Shown here in pieces: positions 50,463 to 62,109 of a DNA stretch of 64,000 nt. This DNA comes from Argentina anserina (taxonomy: Eukaryota; Streptophyta; Magnoliopsida; Rosales; Rosaceae): the NCBI RefSeq assembly GCF_933775445.1, contig NC_065875.1, positions 24,613,555-24,677,554 of the forward strand, in the 5' to 3' direction. Position 1 is the first letter of the stretch. Each line of letters opens with the position of its first letter. The notes below the pieces were generated by a model, which saw only the letters and a program-made list of their open reading frames with translations, did no database searches and was not told where the DNA came from. The translations under genes were made by a program, and so were the position numbers.

Positions 50463-51944
50463 ATGGGTCTGCAGAATATGCAAAATCAGAATATGAATTT
50501 AGTTTTGTCCACTGATGCAAAGCCTAGGCTAAAATGGACTCCAGAACTTCATCAGAGATTTGTTGAAGCAGTCAATCAGCTTGGAGGTGCAGATAGTTGA
50601 GTATATAAGCTTAATTATTGTACTCTCTTTCAAATTCCCTCTGTTACCAATTATAGATAGTTCTCATGTTTATGTTTCATATATGGGCAGAGGCCACTCC
50701 AAAGACTCTGATGAGGGTGATGGGAATTCATGGACTCACTTTGTACCACCTAAAGAGCCATTTACAGGCATTTTCTCTTTTCAATTAAGTGATTTATATG
50801 CAATCTGTTTTCATTTCATAATGGAAAAGGATGATTCTAATACAATTTGTTTTCTTGTGCAGAAATATAGGCTTGGGAAAAGCCAACAATCAGAAAACTG
50901 CAGTGACAGTGTTCAAGAAGGTAACTCCAGTGCATTAGATCATCATAAACTCTAGAGGATCATCATCTGTACGCATTTGTATGTATCTATCTGAAAATCT
51001 TGATATTGTGATGCAGATAACAAAGAGATTCAGAGCAGTGGTGGCCATTTCTGCACAGATATCAATGATGAACCTCACAGCCAGATTAATGAGTATATAT
51101 ATAAATAGACATCCCATATTCTTTGATGAAAATATATTCATGTTCTACACAAAAAAGCAGCTACTGACTGATTTCTATGTGTTATGTTTATCAGAAGCGT
51201 GCAGATAGCTCAGTCTCTCCAACTGCAAATGGAAGTGCAGAGGAAATTACATGAACAAATTGAGGTAACACCATCTTCAATCCATTAACAAATTACTATG
51301 TGCCAATATAGGAGCCAAACTTTTTTTTACCAAGAGTTCTGTTTCAGGTACAGAGACATCTTCAGCTACGAATTGAAGCTCAAGGGAAGTATTTACAATC
51401 AGTACTAAAGAAAGCACATGAAACTCTTTCTGGTTACAATCCTTCATCAGTGGGTGTAGAACTTGCTAAGGCTGAAATCTCTCAGTTAGTTTCAATGGTC
51501 AATAGTGGCTGCCCCAGTTCTTCATTCTCAGAGATAACAGAAACAGGAACTCCAACACTAAAAGACATCAAAAGGAAGCACATTAGAGGCACAATGTGTT
51601 CCATGGAAAGTTCCCTCACATCTTCTGAAAGCTCTGGGAGGAAGGAAGAGAAGTCTAATTCAACCTGTGTAGAACTACCATTAATGGAAATTCACCCAGA
51701 AGTGAATCCTTTAATTAATGTTACAAGCAATCAATATCATGGGATTGGGAAGAAGAGAAGTATAAGTAGTTCCATTTCTGATGAGTTGTGTGTTGAGCAA
51801 CCAGTTGCTAAAAGATCATCAGCAACACGAAGAGATAAAATTGGCAACCATCTGAGAATGGTTACAATTGATTTGAATAGCAAGTATCAGAATGACATTG
51901 ATTCTAGTCCAAAAGTACTAGACTTGAACTGCAAGGAAATTTAG
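50463..51944 (+). CDS. MYB-CC transcription factor (PHL8-like, PHR1 family)
   Basis: Six exons, 50,463-50,595, 50,691-50,767, 50,863-50,920, 51,017-51,092, 51,195-51,264 and 51,348-51,944, keep phase and give about 336 aa. The single GARP/MYB repeat is at about residues 17-75 (PRLKWTPELHQRFVEAVNQL, then ATPKTLMRVMGIHGLTLYHL and SHLQKYRLGKS). The MYB-CC coiled coil follows at about 117-165 (QSLQLQMEVQRKLHEQIE, QRHLQLRIEAQGKYLQSVL). The N-terminus (MGLQNMQN..NLVLSTDAKP) and tail blocks (CPSSSFSE, SSLTSSESS, LPLMEI, CVEQPV) recall Arabidopsis PHL8. The family binds P1BS-type sites, often in phosphate signalling; the role of PHL8 types is less clear. Intron 2 has a GC instead of GT donor (50,768-50,769). 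Confidence 0.92.
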
Positions 51945-52654
51945 TACTTTAAAATGAAACCCACTGGGTTTAGAGCTAATCTTGTATTATATACTATGTA
52001 CATTGTCATATGTATGGACCTTTTGAAAGCATATTCATATTCAAAAGAAGGTATGATATACTACCACCAAGTGTACCTGTAAACTGCTTCATGCTTGTTC
52101 TGCAATTAAACATACAGTTTTTGCTAGATTCTTGTTTATATTGCAGGAAAATTGTACGGTATAATTACATACATCAAATGTATGTTTCCCTAAGCTTTAT
52201 GTACATGTCACATGACCTGATGTCAGTAAATGTGTCACAGTTAATATATATACCAGAAATTCTAGTATTCTCTGCCATAAAAGTTTTCTATAGTTGTTAG
52301 GGACAAAAAGGCAGGCCTTGCTTAGACACTGAGCAACATCTAACAGCTCTACTCCTTTGTACTAAAGTGCCTTGAGCATTACAACTACCACTAATCATAC
52401 TACTCGTAGCAAGTTTAGGGACAAAATCATTTAGGGTCCAAAGTAAGGATCATTAACTAAGCCATGCGCATGTTAACTTATGATAGCTAAGGAATTTAAC
52501 AGATTATATACTACCATCACTGAAGAACTTGGTAAACATTTCTCCCCTACATGTCATTTCAAGTCGATCAAGTCACGCTAATTAAATCTGTTTATATGAA
52601 AGCACCTGAGCCTTGAAGCTTCTACTGTTCCTACTGCGAAGCACATTCATAGTG
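51945..52654. other. Spacer between MYB-CC and mandelonitrile lyase-like genes
   Basis: Presumed 3' UTR and promoter; no other gene recognised. Confidence 0.5.
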
Positions 52655-54289
52655 ATGGGGTTTTCATTGCATTTGTTGCTTCTTTTTGTTCACTCAGCTA
52701 TATGCTTTTCAGGGCAAACATTCCCTTATATGACTTCAGATGTCCAAGAAGTCTCCGGTAGGTTTTTCGACTACATTGTGGTTGGAGGAGGCACTGCAGG
52801 CTGCCCCCTAGCTGCAACCTTGTCCGAGAAATTCTCAGTGCTGCTGGTGGAACGAGGTGGCTCGCCTTATGAAGATCCCTTCATCATGGATACAAAGCAC
52901 TACGGGCTCTCATTGCTCCAAATTGACGAGTATACATCAGTTGCACAAAGCTTTGTCTCGGAAGATGGTATCAGCAATCTCAGAGGAAGAGTCCTAGGAG
53001 GATCATCTGCTCTCAATGGCGGATTCTACAGCAGAGCAAGTGAAGGTTTTATCGAAAAGGTTGGGTGGGATAATGAAGGAGTAAGGGACGCTTATGAATG
53101 GGTGGAGTCTAGAATCATCTCTAAACCTGATTTGACTCCATGGTCGTATGTGGCTGCGTTTAGCTTTCTTGAAGCTGGGATTTTTCCTTATAATGGTTTC
53201 AGTTTGGAGCATATTCCGGGAACAAAGATTGGTGGTAGCTTGTTCGATGAACAAGGAAAGAGATGCCTCTCAGCTGATCTTCTACAGGCAGGAAATCCAA
53301 CCAATATCACAGTACTCTTGAATGCAACTGTAAACAATGTTATTTTTCATACAAATTGTAAGCATGGTACGTATTTCTTTAGAATAGCATCTAAATAGAA
53401 ATGTAAAATAAGCCCTATTGTTGCTCATGTAAATGGTTTTGTAGGTACCGGAGGTGAGAAGATAGCTCGAGGTATAAGATTCATCAAGAGCGATGGCAGC
53501 TCCAACCGGACATATGAAGCTTACCTCAACCAACAACCAGGCAATTCGAGTACATTGGGTGATGTGATACTAGCTGCAGGAGCTTTAGGCAGCCCACAGA
53601 TATTGTTGTTAAGTGGCATTGGCCCTCAAGAACACCTAAACAACTTCAAAATCCCGCTAGTACTTGACTTGAAGGAAGTTGGAGAAGGAATGCAAGACAA
53701 TCCAGGTATTGCAGTCTTAGCTGACTCCAAGCCGCAAAATCGAACACCAGAACCTCCTAAAGTTGCTGGTATTACAGACGACTTCCAAATCATAATCGAG
53801 GCAGGGATCTTACCTGTTAGCCTTAATGCAACAGTGATTCCGATTGCTGCCAAAATTGCTTTCCCAGAGTCAGTAGGAAAGCTTGAACTCAACAACACTG
53901 ACCCCAGAGCTAACCCATCAGTTGCATTCAATTACCTATCATCCGATAAAGACAGGGCACAATGTGTGAAGCTGGGACAGCTGCTTGAGCGGGTTGTAAG
54001 GTCTGAATCAATTGCTTTCTTCCTAGGTTCCAATGAACACCAAAACAAGATGATGTCTACCGAAGATGAGCTCCGAAAACATTGCAAGAACAATGTCAGA
54101 ACCTTCTACCACTACCATGGTGGCTGCACAAAGGGATCAGTGGTCGACGAGAATTATAGGGTTCATAACGTTGAAGGATTGAAAGTGATTGATGGTTCAA
54201 CCTTCCTGGAATCACCCGGGACTAATCCAATGGCCACTCTGCTAATGCTCGGAAGATACCAAGGGGTCAAAATTCTTGAAGGTAGATAG
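52655..54289 (+). CDS. (R)-mandelonitrile lyase-like (GMC-family flavoprotein)
   Basis: Two exons, 52,655-53,366 and 53,445-54,289, with one GT/AG intron give about 518 aa. A hydrophobic start (residues 1-20) is a probable signal peptide. FAD binding is shown by YIVVGGGTAGCPLAATL (Rossmann GxGxxG type) and the GMC signature RGRVLGGSSALNGGFYSRA. The second GMC signature DVILAAGALGSPQILLLSGI is in exon 2. The C-terminal active-site region FYHYHGGC and DGSTFLESPGTNPMATLLML is intact. In Prunus such enzymes cleave mandelonitrile to benzaldehyde and HCN. This protein is somewhat shorter than the seed enzymes (about 560 aa), so 'like' is safer; the substrate is not shown by the sequence. Several N-glycosylation sites (NIT, NAT) fit a secretory protein. 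Confidence 0.9.
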
Positions 54290-54577
54290 AAATGAATAAA
54301 GAAATGCTTCCCTTAACAATCCCTCAACCTGATCAGCTTGTAACAGATAATTACTTTGATCGATCATAAATCTTAACAAGGTCCGTTCTTTGCATTAGAA
54401 CTCTGACACGGAACAGCAGCGTATGTTCACATAAAGAATGTTTGGAAATAGTTGTAGACACATGAAATTTAATGAAGTAAATCATCTTCATTAAATGATT
54501 AAATCGACCAAGAGCCCGTAAAATTGCACCTGTAGTCCAAAAGTCAACAAAGGTGGTGCGGATCCGAATAAAACTCG

Positions 54578-55393
54578 TGTCAGCACATAAATGGATGATT
54601 GTAATCGAAGCTACGTGATTCCGACTTAAATCGAAAATTGAATGTCGTTGACGATTCAAAATGGTAATCAGACATTTGATTAAATTAATAAATTTTTAAA
54701 CGGCTATAATTAAATTAATTATTTTCTGTTTAATTTAGTTATGAGAATAACTAATTTTAAATTAATCAGAAAATACATATCGATTTAATTATAAAATTAA
54801 ATAAATTTATTATTTTAGTGTTATTAAAATATTCTACAAAATAGAAATATTGACACTATAAATACCCCATTCAACATGAAGAGAGAAAATCACTTGAGCA
54901 AGATCACTCTCGGCAAATCCCGAAGTCTCTCAAGTCCACGAAGATCATCAAATCCACGAAGAATCATCAAGCCACCAAATCGCTCGTTCTTCATCAAATC
55001 CAAATCCAAATCCAAACTCAAGTTCACGAAGAATCGTCAAGCCACCAAATCGCTCGTTCTTCATCAAATCCAAATCCAAACTCAAGTCCACGAAGAATCG
55101 TCAAGCCACCAAATCGCTCGTTCTTCATCAAATCCAAATCCAAACTCAAGTCCACGAAGAATCGTCAAGCTACCAAATCGCTCGTTCTTCATCAAATCCA
55201 AATCCAAATCAAACTCAAATTCTCAAGATCAAGTGCATGTCATCCTTGAGCCAAGTCATATACGGAGATAGAATCAAAGGAGTTCACAAAAATTGTAACC
55301 CTGCGCTTGATATTCAATAAATCACACTTTATTTGTACACGTGTCTGCACTCTTGTTTGTTTTCAGATTCTCGTTCTACAGTAGTGTAATACA
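54578..55393 (+). mobile_element. Probable solo LTR with internal 64-bp tandem repeats
   Basis: It runs from TGTCAGCACATAAATGG to a CA-ending sequence near 55,393. Flanks ACTCG (before) and ACTTCG (after) may be a decayed target duplication. A polyadenylation-like ATTCAATAAA (about 55,311) and the absence of any gag/pol sequence fit a lone LTR. Boundaries are uncertain. Confidence 0.5.
54955..55215. repeat. Tandem repeat, 64-bp period, four copies
   Basis: Units starting CACGAAGAATC at 54,955, 55,025, 55,089 and 55,153. The first unit is 70 bp, the others 64 bp. Because 64 is not a multiple of 3, one long frame (54,876-55,271) reads the same DNA in three different frames; this argues that the frame is not a gene. 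Confidence 0.92.
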
Positions 55394-55781
55394 ACTTCGG
55401 CTGCAATCTGACATACGGCTAATTGGTCACCATGTAATCAGCGTCTGTTGCATTTACACTTGGGATCCGCCATGTCTGTAACTTGTAAGGTGAGGAACTT
55501 GGTTAGATTGGTTTGTCTCTGGTGTCACCAGGACACTGTAGTTTCAATAACATAATGAAAACATAATTAACGCATTATTGGATGGCAGCGATAAAAACTC
55601 CACTTCTCTTAGTTGTATATACTAAATGTGTTTATTGAGGACCATTCTGCATCCTCAGAGATGAGTCAAAAGGATAAGAATGCGAGTTTTCCATTCAAAC
55701 AACACCATTATTCAAAGGAGATGGTTGTTGGCAACTTGGCATGGTCTTGATAAGTAATTAAATTGTTAATTTTCTTTAGTG

Positions 55782-56440
55782 TGTCACAACCCCAAAATTG
55801 AACAATAAAAATTCAATTTCGAGTTGTGATAAATCTCAAAATTATTCCGGAATAATTATGAGTTAATACAAATAACTAAATGTGGAAAATTGTGTTCGAA
55901 AGTTCAACTCATACAATTCAAATTACATCGTTAAATTTTACAACTTGAAAAGAAATGAAAATGAAAAACTCTATCTAACTTGTTACAACTCTATGAAAAC
56001 TACTAAGGCATAGTCCTCACAATCTAGCTATCACAATGCAATCAGTGCCTCAACCCCGTTGTCTCTCACCTGCAAGATCAACCACTACATCATGAATTGG
56101 TGCACCGAGTTGTAAATAAACAAACCTGGTAAGCTCTAAAAGCTCGTATAAACTAAAAACTAATACAACACTATAACATGCACCGCAAGTTAGGATGTCA
56201 CCAATGGTCGTTGCTATGGCTAGACTAAACCCTAGCCGCTGGAGCTATTTGCTCCATCTATGAAGATCTTCATCAGCTCTCCCACCATGACGGCCCTCTC
56301 AAGCCTCCCCCCATTGGAAGCCTTCACATGCCTCCTTACTATGGCAGCCATCTCAGGCTCTCCTCCCTTGGTGCTCATCGATCACCCTCCTAATCTCCTT
56401 CCTCAACCGATGGTTCCTAGGTCGGAATTTTGAGTCTATT
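55782..56440 (+). mobile_element. Truncated LTR related to the solo LTR at 18.2-21.0 kb
   Basis: It starts TGTCACAACCCCAAAATT, like TGTAACGACCCCAAAATT at 18,154. It also shares the GGTGCACCG...AACA.ACC.GGTAAGCT...GCTCGTAT block (56,098-56,150 versus 18,505-18,552). The rest of the 2.8-kb LTR is missing, so this is a fragment of the same family. Confidence 0.65.
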
Positions 56441-56554
56441 ATAGCTAGTGGGAGCACAAGCTTTGGTGGTATGGTGGGGATTTCATTGCATTTGGTGCTT
56501 CTCTTTGTTCACTCGGCTATATGTTCTTCATGATAGACACTCCCCTATATGACT

Positions 56555-58075
56555 TGATGAACCATTTTAAGGTCATCAATAAAACCATGTAGAAGATAGT
56601 ATAGTGTAAGTAATGGTATCGTTATAGGCCGGAGATTGAGAGTACTCTGCAAGATAGAGCATTAAAAAATAATAATTATTTACCGATATTCACATATTTA
56701 CAAGAGATAAATTGTTTGAGAGATGTGTTTATTTCTAAATCCCTACGAAAGCAAAATATACTTATGTACATGTGACTCTCCTTATTGCACACACACATAT
56801 GTAAACACAAAACAATATTACGCTATCTCAATCCTAGCAACCTAAACATGCAAGTTTAACGTTGAATCAACTCCTTAGATGAAGACAGCCAACGCAGACC
56901 AAGTAATTATCTAAATGCTTCTAAACCCTCCTAAATATCAGCCGACGCAGCCAAGATACAAAGAATATTTCATATAAAAACAGCCGACGCAGCTAAGTAA
57001 TTACATGAATCATTAAGCACGAAAAATATAAAGTCGAACATACTAATACAAGAGTATAGTCGACGCAGCCCAATACCCCATATTAACATGCAATATATGA
57101 TTCCCCTACCCACTTATGTTAACCAACGCAGTCCAAACACAAGCAAAGTACATATGTATGAAGAATAAGAATCATAGATCTAAAACCAATAAACAAGAAT
57201 GAATCAAATAGCTAGAACATCATATGATAACGTAAGAACAATAAATCACACATAAAAATAGACTAATAATCAAAATGAAACAGAAAGAAGGAGAATAAGA
57301 TGATGGACAACATAAAGATTGAATTAAAATAAAAAGAAGAAATCATAGAGTTACACTTTTTGTTCGTCGAAACCTCGAGCACAGCTACTATGATCACACA
57401 AGAGGGAAATCACTAAGGAGAAAGAAAAAGCTAAACTATTATGGAGTAGAGAAAGAGGGGCAGGAGATGGAGAACTGGTGCGGCAAAAAAGAGCTCCCCC
57501 ATTCATCTATTAAGTCTCCTATATGTAGGGAAGAAATCCTATAAAATTGAGCTAATCTTGGCCCTTCTTTTTTATGATGATAAACTGATCCAAGAGCATA
57601 AAATAACTCAACTTTCTATCCATAATATATGCTCAGAAAAGCCCTAATAAAAGTCTAATTCGGATTACACCTATTTTCCTTCCTTGATTAGGATTGCTTC
57701 CTCTTTTCATTCTTAGACAGTTTGACCTCTACTCAGTAAATCAAGCATAACTTTCTCCAGTAAAATGAGATTGCTGCGATTCCAACGGCTATGAAAACTA
57801 GACTCATAGGGCTTTTCATCCATATATTATGCATAATTTTCCTCCATATCATTTGTCCACTATGATCTGTCGAAGTTGACTGTTCTGCAGAGACAAAATC
57901 CTGATTCGGGTTTTATTACTTCTTTTGATCCTTTCAACACATCTTTTTTTTTTTGTTTTGCTCCAATAAACCTAAAAACAGTAAACTAAGTTAAAATTAA
58001 CATTATTAAGTGAATAACTAAATTAAATAAGAGAAATAATATATATTAAGAACGTCGCATTATATGCTCATATCC
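56555..58075 (-). mobile_element. LTR-like insertion in pseudogene exon 1
   Basis: About 1.52 kb of non-coding DNA interrupts the pseudogene. It starts TGATGAACC and ends near TATATGCTCA or TATCC (58,070-58,075), with TGACT on both sides (56,550-56,554 and 58,076-58,080). Five imperfect copies of a GCCGACGCAGC motif lie at 56,886-57,130. TG..CA-like ends, size and lack of coding suggest a solo LTR, probably read on the minus strand. The family is not known. Confidence 0.55.
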
Positions 58076-59047
58076 TGACTTCAGATGTGCAACAAGTCTT
58101 GGCTAAGTTCTTCGACTACAACACTGCCGGCTGCCCCCTAGCCGCAACCTTGTCTGAGAAGTACTCAGTACTGCTGGTGGAACGCGGTGGCTTGCCTTAT
58201 GGAAACCCCTTCATCATGGAGTCAAAGCACTACGGGCTCTCATTGCTCCAAACTGACGAGTAAACATCAGTTGCACAAAGCTTTGTCTCGGAAGATGGTA
58301 TCAGCAATCTCAGAGGAAGAGTCGTAGGAGGATCATCTGCTCTCAATGGCGGATTCTACAGCAGAGCAAGTGAAGATTTTATCGAAAAGGTTGGGAGGGA
58401 TAATGAAGGAGTAAGGGACGCTTATGAATGGATGGAGTCCAGAATCATCTCTCAACCAGATTTGACGCCATCGTCGTATGTCTCCGAGCTTAGCTTTCTT
58501 GAAGCTGGAATTTCTCCTAACAACGATTTCAGTTGGGAGCACGTTCAGGGAACAAAGATTGGAGGCACTTTGTTCGATAGACAAGGAAGAAGACACCTAG
58601 CAGCTGATCTTTTACTGGCCGGAAAGCTATGCCGACTCACAGTTCTCTTAAATGCAACAGTGACCAAAGTTATCTTTCAGAGAAACCATAAACAGGGTAG
58701 GTAGCATCTAATGAACAATCTCTTAAGGAAAACCTCGCTGATAGTGTAAATGGTGTTGCAGGTACCAGAGATGACTGATAACAATGGTCCAAGTGTTATG
58801 AAACTGGATTTACTTTTTGACTGTATTGGTTTATATGTGAGCTTAGTTGGCACTGTAATAGTAAATAGGAGTTATATTTTCAGCTACTATATATACTCTC
58901 TGATCTGTAATTTCGTTGATCTAAGTTCAATATATTTTGATGCAATATTCATAGAGATATTTTCCATTTTCTCTCTAGCCTTCGTCTTCCTCAAGCTTCC
59001 TTCAATTCAGGTTAGCCATGGCAGTTATGTTATCATGGTATCAGAGC

Positions 59048-59823
59048 TTCGGCTCTTGATCCTGTGCTTCATCTCTTGATTCTGGGTCATGCCTTATCTC
59101 GTTTCTTCTTTGCTTCCGCTTTTATCGTTAATCCTAATTCTACAATTGAAAACCTAGGTTTTGTGTTCATAGTCCTTGCTTTCAATTCGATTATAATCGT
59201 TAATGAAATCCTTGCCTTCGATTGCTAGTTTCGCTTTAATCGTGATAGTAGAAGTTGCTTTGCTCAATTTCATTGTCGATTCTCTGGTTTTGTGGCTTCG
59301 ATATGGTTTTTTGTCACTCCATATAGATCTAGATCTTATTTCTTTCTTCTATGATTTGATTGATGGATAAATCGTCAAAGTTTGATTATGGAGTTCAATG
59401 TTGCAATTCGGTAAGAGTGATAGTTCATGTTTTAAGTGGAGTACTGTAGATGTTGATTGTGGATTGTAGGAGTAGACTCTGGATTGTGGATTATGAATGT
59501 GAAGTAGAGTAAAAGATCGTTGTGATTGTGTGGTAGTATTTGAATGTGGAGTGTGAAGTGGAGTATATGTGAATTGTGAAGATAAAATTGTGTAGTAGAG
59601 TGGGCATTGTGGTGAAGTGTAGTGCAGAGAATTGTGTAGTGAAGTGGATGGTGGAGCAATATAGTGGAGTATGTGCGGATTGTGAAAATCAAAATTGTGA
59701 AGTAACTGATTATGATTGATGCTCCATGATTGGAAATCTGCATTCCATTAGTTTCTGAAGCCTTTCTTTGGAATAGTAAGCAGAGAGTTGATTGGTGATT
59801 AGAGAATTTGGAGTGTTGTTGAT
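59048..59823 (+). other. Leader of the copia element, GT-rich
   Basis: After the primer site comes about 780 bp of untranslated leader. From 59,400 to 59,720 it is strongly T/G-rich on the plus strand with many variants of GTGGAGTGTGAAG and GTGAATTGTG. No coding function is seen. Confidence 0.6.
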
Positions 59824-59847
59824 TTGTTTCAGTGTTGTATTGCATTT

Positions 59848-62109
59848 ATGACCACTAGTCAAGCTCCATATCAGATTTATATGTTGCTTAGTATGATGAC
59901 TAGCAGATTGGATGATAATAACTTCATTACTTGGAGATTCCAATTCCAAACTCTTTTAGAGGGGCAGGACCTCTTTGGTTATATTGATGGTAATGTCTCT
60001 TGTCCTAGAAAGTATGTGATGACTGATGATGAAGGAGCTACATGTGATATAACTACGGCATACAAAGAGTGGAAGAAGATTGACAAGGCTATATTAAGTC
60101 TTCTAATTGCTGCACTCTCATTTGATACAATGGATTATGTGGTGGGCAGCCAAACATCAAGAGAAGTATGGATGAGGTTGAATGATAGGTATGCAACAGT
60201 TTCAAGATCACATGTTATGCAGTTGAAAACTGATCTATATACAATTACAAAGGGAATGGATTCAGTTGAGAAATATTTGCTAAAAATCACACGTGCAAGG
60301 AACCTTTTGGATACATTAGGAGTAAGGATGGAAAATGAGGACATTGTTGTAATAGTTCTCAATGGTTTGCCTGTGGAATTTAATCTCATAAAAACGATTA
60401 TTCGGGCAAGAACAATTCCAATTGCAATGCACGAATTGAGGATTCTTTTACTAGCTACTGAAAGAGATATTGCAAATAAGGCTCATCTCAAGATGGTACC
60501 AGCCTTTTCTGCCTCAAGAACTAAGAGAGATGTGTCTACAATGTGTCAGAATGATTATGGGAATATCACTGGCAACATGTCTAAAAATGGTTTAGGCTAC
60601 ATGAATACTTTTGGATCATCTCTAGAGTGTCAAATATGTAGGAAGAAAGGTCATATTGCCGTAAATTGCTGGAATAGAACTGACATCCCGTCTGGTCATC
60701 CCTCTAGCTTTGTGATTATTTGTCAGTATTGTGGTTTGAAGGGACATGGAGCCTTGGACTGCCATCGCATGTCAAACTATGCATTTCAAGGAGTTGAACC
60801 ACCTTCCACTATTCCCGCAATTATTGCACATAGGACTAGTAGAGCAAGGTGTGACATCCACATTGGAGTCTCTCCTGCTGTGGTTGAGGGGGGAGAACAA
60901 AGTGAGATAATTGATAGTTCTAGTGATAACAGTGGTAGGTATGGAAGTGTTGGTTCTTGTGGAATCAATGTTGGTGTTACTCAAAGTAAGATAAAAGGTG
61001 GTTGTCATATTGGAACTGAATCAGGTAACAATAGTAGTAGTTCTGAAAAAGGTACTACTGGTGGAATCAATGTTGGTGTTGTTTGTTTGGTTGGTGATAG
61101 CTCTGGTGATGAGATGAATAGTTCTGGTGATGAGACTGGTTTTGGTGATGATAAAGATACTTCTGGAAGTGTTAACTCATGTGGAGATAACATTGATAGT
61201 GTTTGTTTTGCTGGTGATAAATCTGTTTCTGATAATCATGTTGGTTCTATTTTTGAAGACAGCTTTGTTGACAATTCTATTGAAATCCAATATGTTGATC
61301 AAGTTCCTTGGCTACTACAGTTTACCAAGTCTAGCCATTTGAGCTTGTTAAGAGTAGTCATGATCTCAGTGGCTGTACTTACAATCATGTTCAGTGTGTT
61401 AAGGGTTTTCAATTATGTTCACATGTACAACTTGTTCAGGTGGATCTCTATTAAGGTATGGTATTTTCTTAGAGGTTGTCTTCAATGCACACCAGGTTAT
61501 TTTGCAGACTTAATGGGAAATCTCACTGGGGCTTATCAATGTCTCTTTTGTTCAACTTCAACTAATATCCATGTTACTGATAGCACCAGAAATTCTACTA
61601 AAATTCAATATGTGGCTCAAGTTTCCTATAATAGTTTTGTTCTTCGTGTGTTTTCTGATAAGAAGAGAGAAGAAGTTGTGAAAGTCAATATTGGTATTGT
61701 TGTAGGAATTCAAAGTACAAAGGTTGTCAGAGAGAGTTCTGAGTACATCAAAGTGGAGAAAAAGGGTGATGATGGCAGTGCTATGATGGGTGCTATTACT
61801 GTTCACCCGAAGGTTAATAGTCATGAAACTGATGTTAGAAGGATAACAAGGGAGGATCTACGTATTCATGGTGTTGGTATGGATACACAAAGATCTTGCT
61901 TATCTCTTTCCTCACCTTTTATTCAAATGCTTAAGAATGAAGATAGTCAAGCATGCTTGGTGTTGGATACATGCTCCAATCTAAGTGTGGGTGAGATTGA
62001 AGACTACAAACTGCATGTATTTCTTACTAAAAGATTGCAAAGTCCGGTTGTTAAGGAACACTTGTTCAATCTCAGTGTGCTTGGCCCAGCTGAGATTGAG
62101 GGGAGGTGA
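59848..62109 (+). CDS. Copia Gag fused to a long unrecognised C-terminal region
   Basis: The first ATG is at 59,848, giving about 753 aa with no stop. Residues 1-230 are a UBN2/copia-type Gag (RLDDNNFITWRFQFQTLL, VVGSQTSREVWMRL, VMQLKTDLYTITKGM, LLATERDI). A CX2CX4HX4C zinc knuckle lies at about 261-275 (CQICRKKGHIAVNC), and a second similar one at about 292-306 (CQYCGLKGHGALDC). From about 320 the protein is Ser/Gly/Asp-rich with internal repeats (GGINVGV, SSGDE). A hydrophobic stretch at about 497-520 (LLRVVMISVAVLTIMFSVL) looks like a membrane helix, followed by a Cys-containing tail. No protease or RT motif occurs. The frame stops at 62,107-62,109, overlapping the first bases of the 3' LTR. 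What the C-terminal 430 residues do is unknown. Confidence 0.85.
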   Translation: MTTSQAPYQIYMLLSMMTSRLDDNNFITWRFQFQTLLEGQDLFGYIDGNVSCPRKYVMTDDEGATCDITTAYKEWKKIDKAILSLLIAALSFDTMDYVVGSQTSREVWMRLNDRYATVSRSHVMQLKTDLYTITKGMDSVEKYLLKITRARNLLDTLGVRMENEDIVVIVLNGLPVEFNLIKTIIRARTIPIAMHELRILLLATERDIANKAHLKMVPAFSASRTKRDVSTMCQNDYGNITGNMSKNGLGYMNTFGSSLECQICRKKGHIAVNCWNRTDIPSGHPSSFVIICQYCGLKGHGALDCHRMSNYAFQGVEPPSTIPAIIAHRTSRARCDIHIGVSPAVVEGGEQSEIIDSSSDNSGRYGSVGSCGINVGVTQSKIKGGCHIGTESGNNSSSSEKGTTGGINVGVVCLVGDSSGDEMNSSGDETGFGDDKDTSGSVNSCGDNIDSVCFAGDKSVSDNHVGSIFEDSFVDNSIEIQYVDQVPWLLQFTKSSHLSLLRVVMISVAVLTIMFSVLRVFNYVHMYNLFRWISIKVWYFLRGCLQCTPGYFADLMGNLTGAYQCLFCSTSTNIHVTDSTRNSTKIQYVAQVSYNSFVLRVFSDKKREEVVKVNIGIVVGIQSTKVVRESSEYIKVEKKGDDGSAMMGAITVHPKVNSHETDVRRITREDLRIHGVGMDTQRSCLSLSSPFIQMLKNEDSQACLVLDTCSNLSVGEIEDYKLHVFLTKRLQSPVVKEHLFNLSVLGPAEIEGR

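Noticed and set aside
54876..55271. 131-aa Ser/Lys-rich open frame
   Set aside because: It is made of a 64-bp tandem repeat read in rotating frames, so no selection on one frame is possible.
59432..59845. Minus-strand His/Thr-rich frame in the copia leader
   Set aside because: It is the antisense of a GT-rich low-complexity leader, with no domain.
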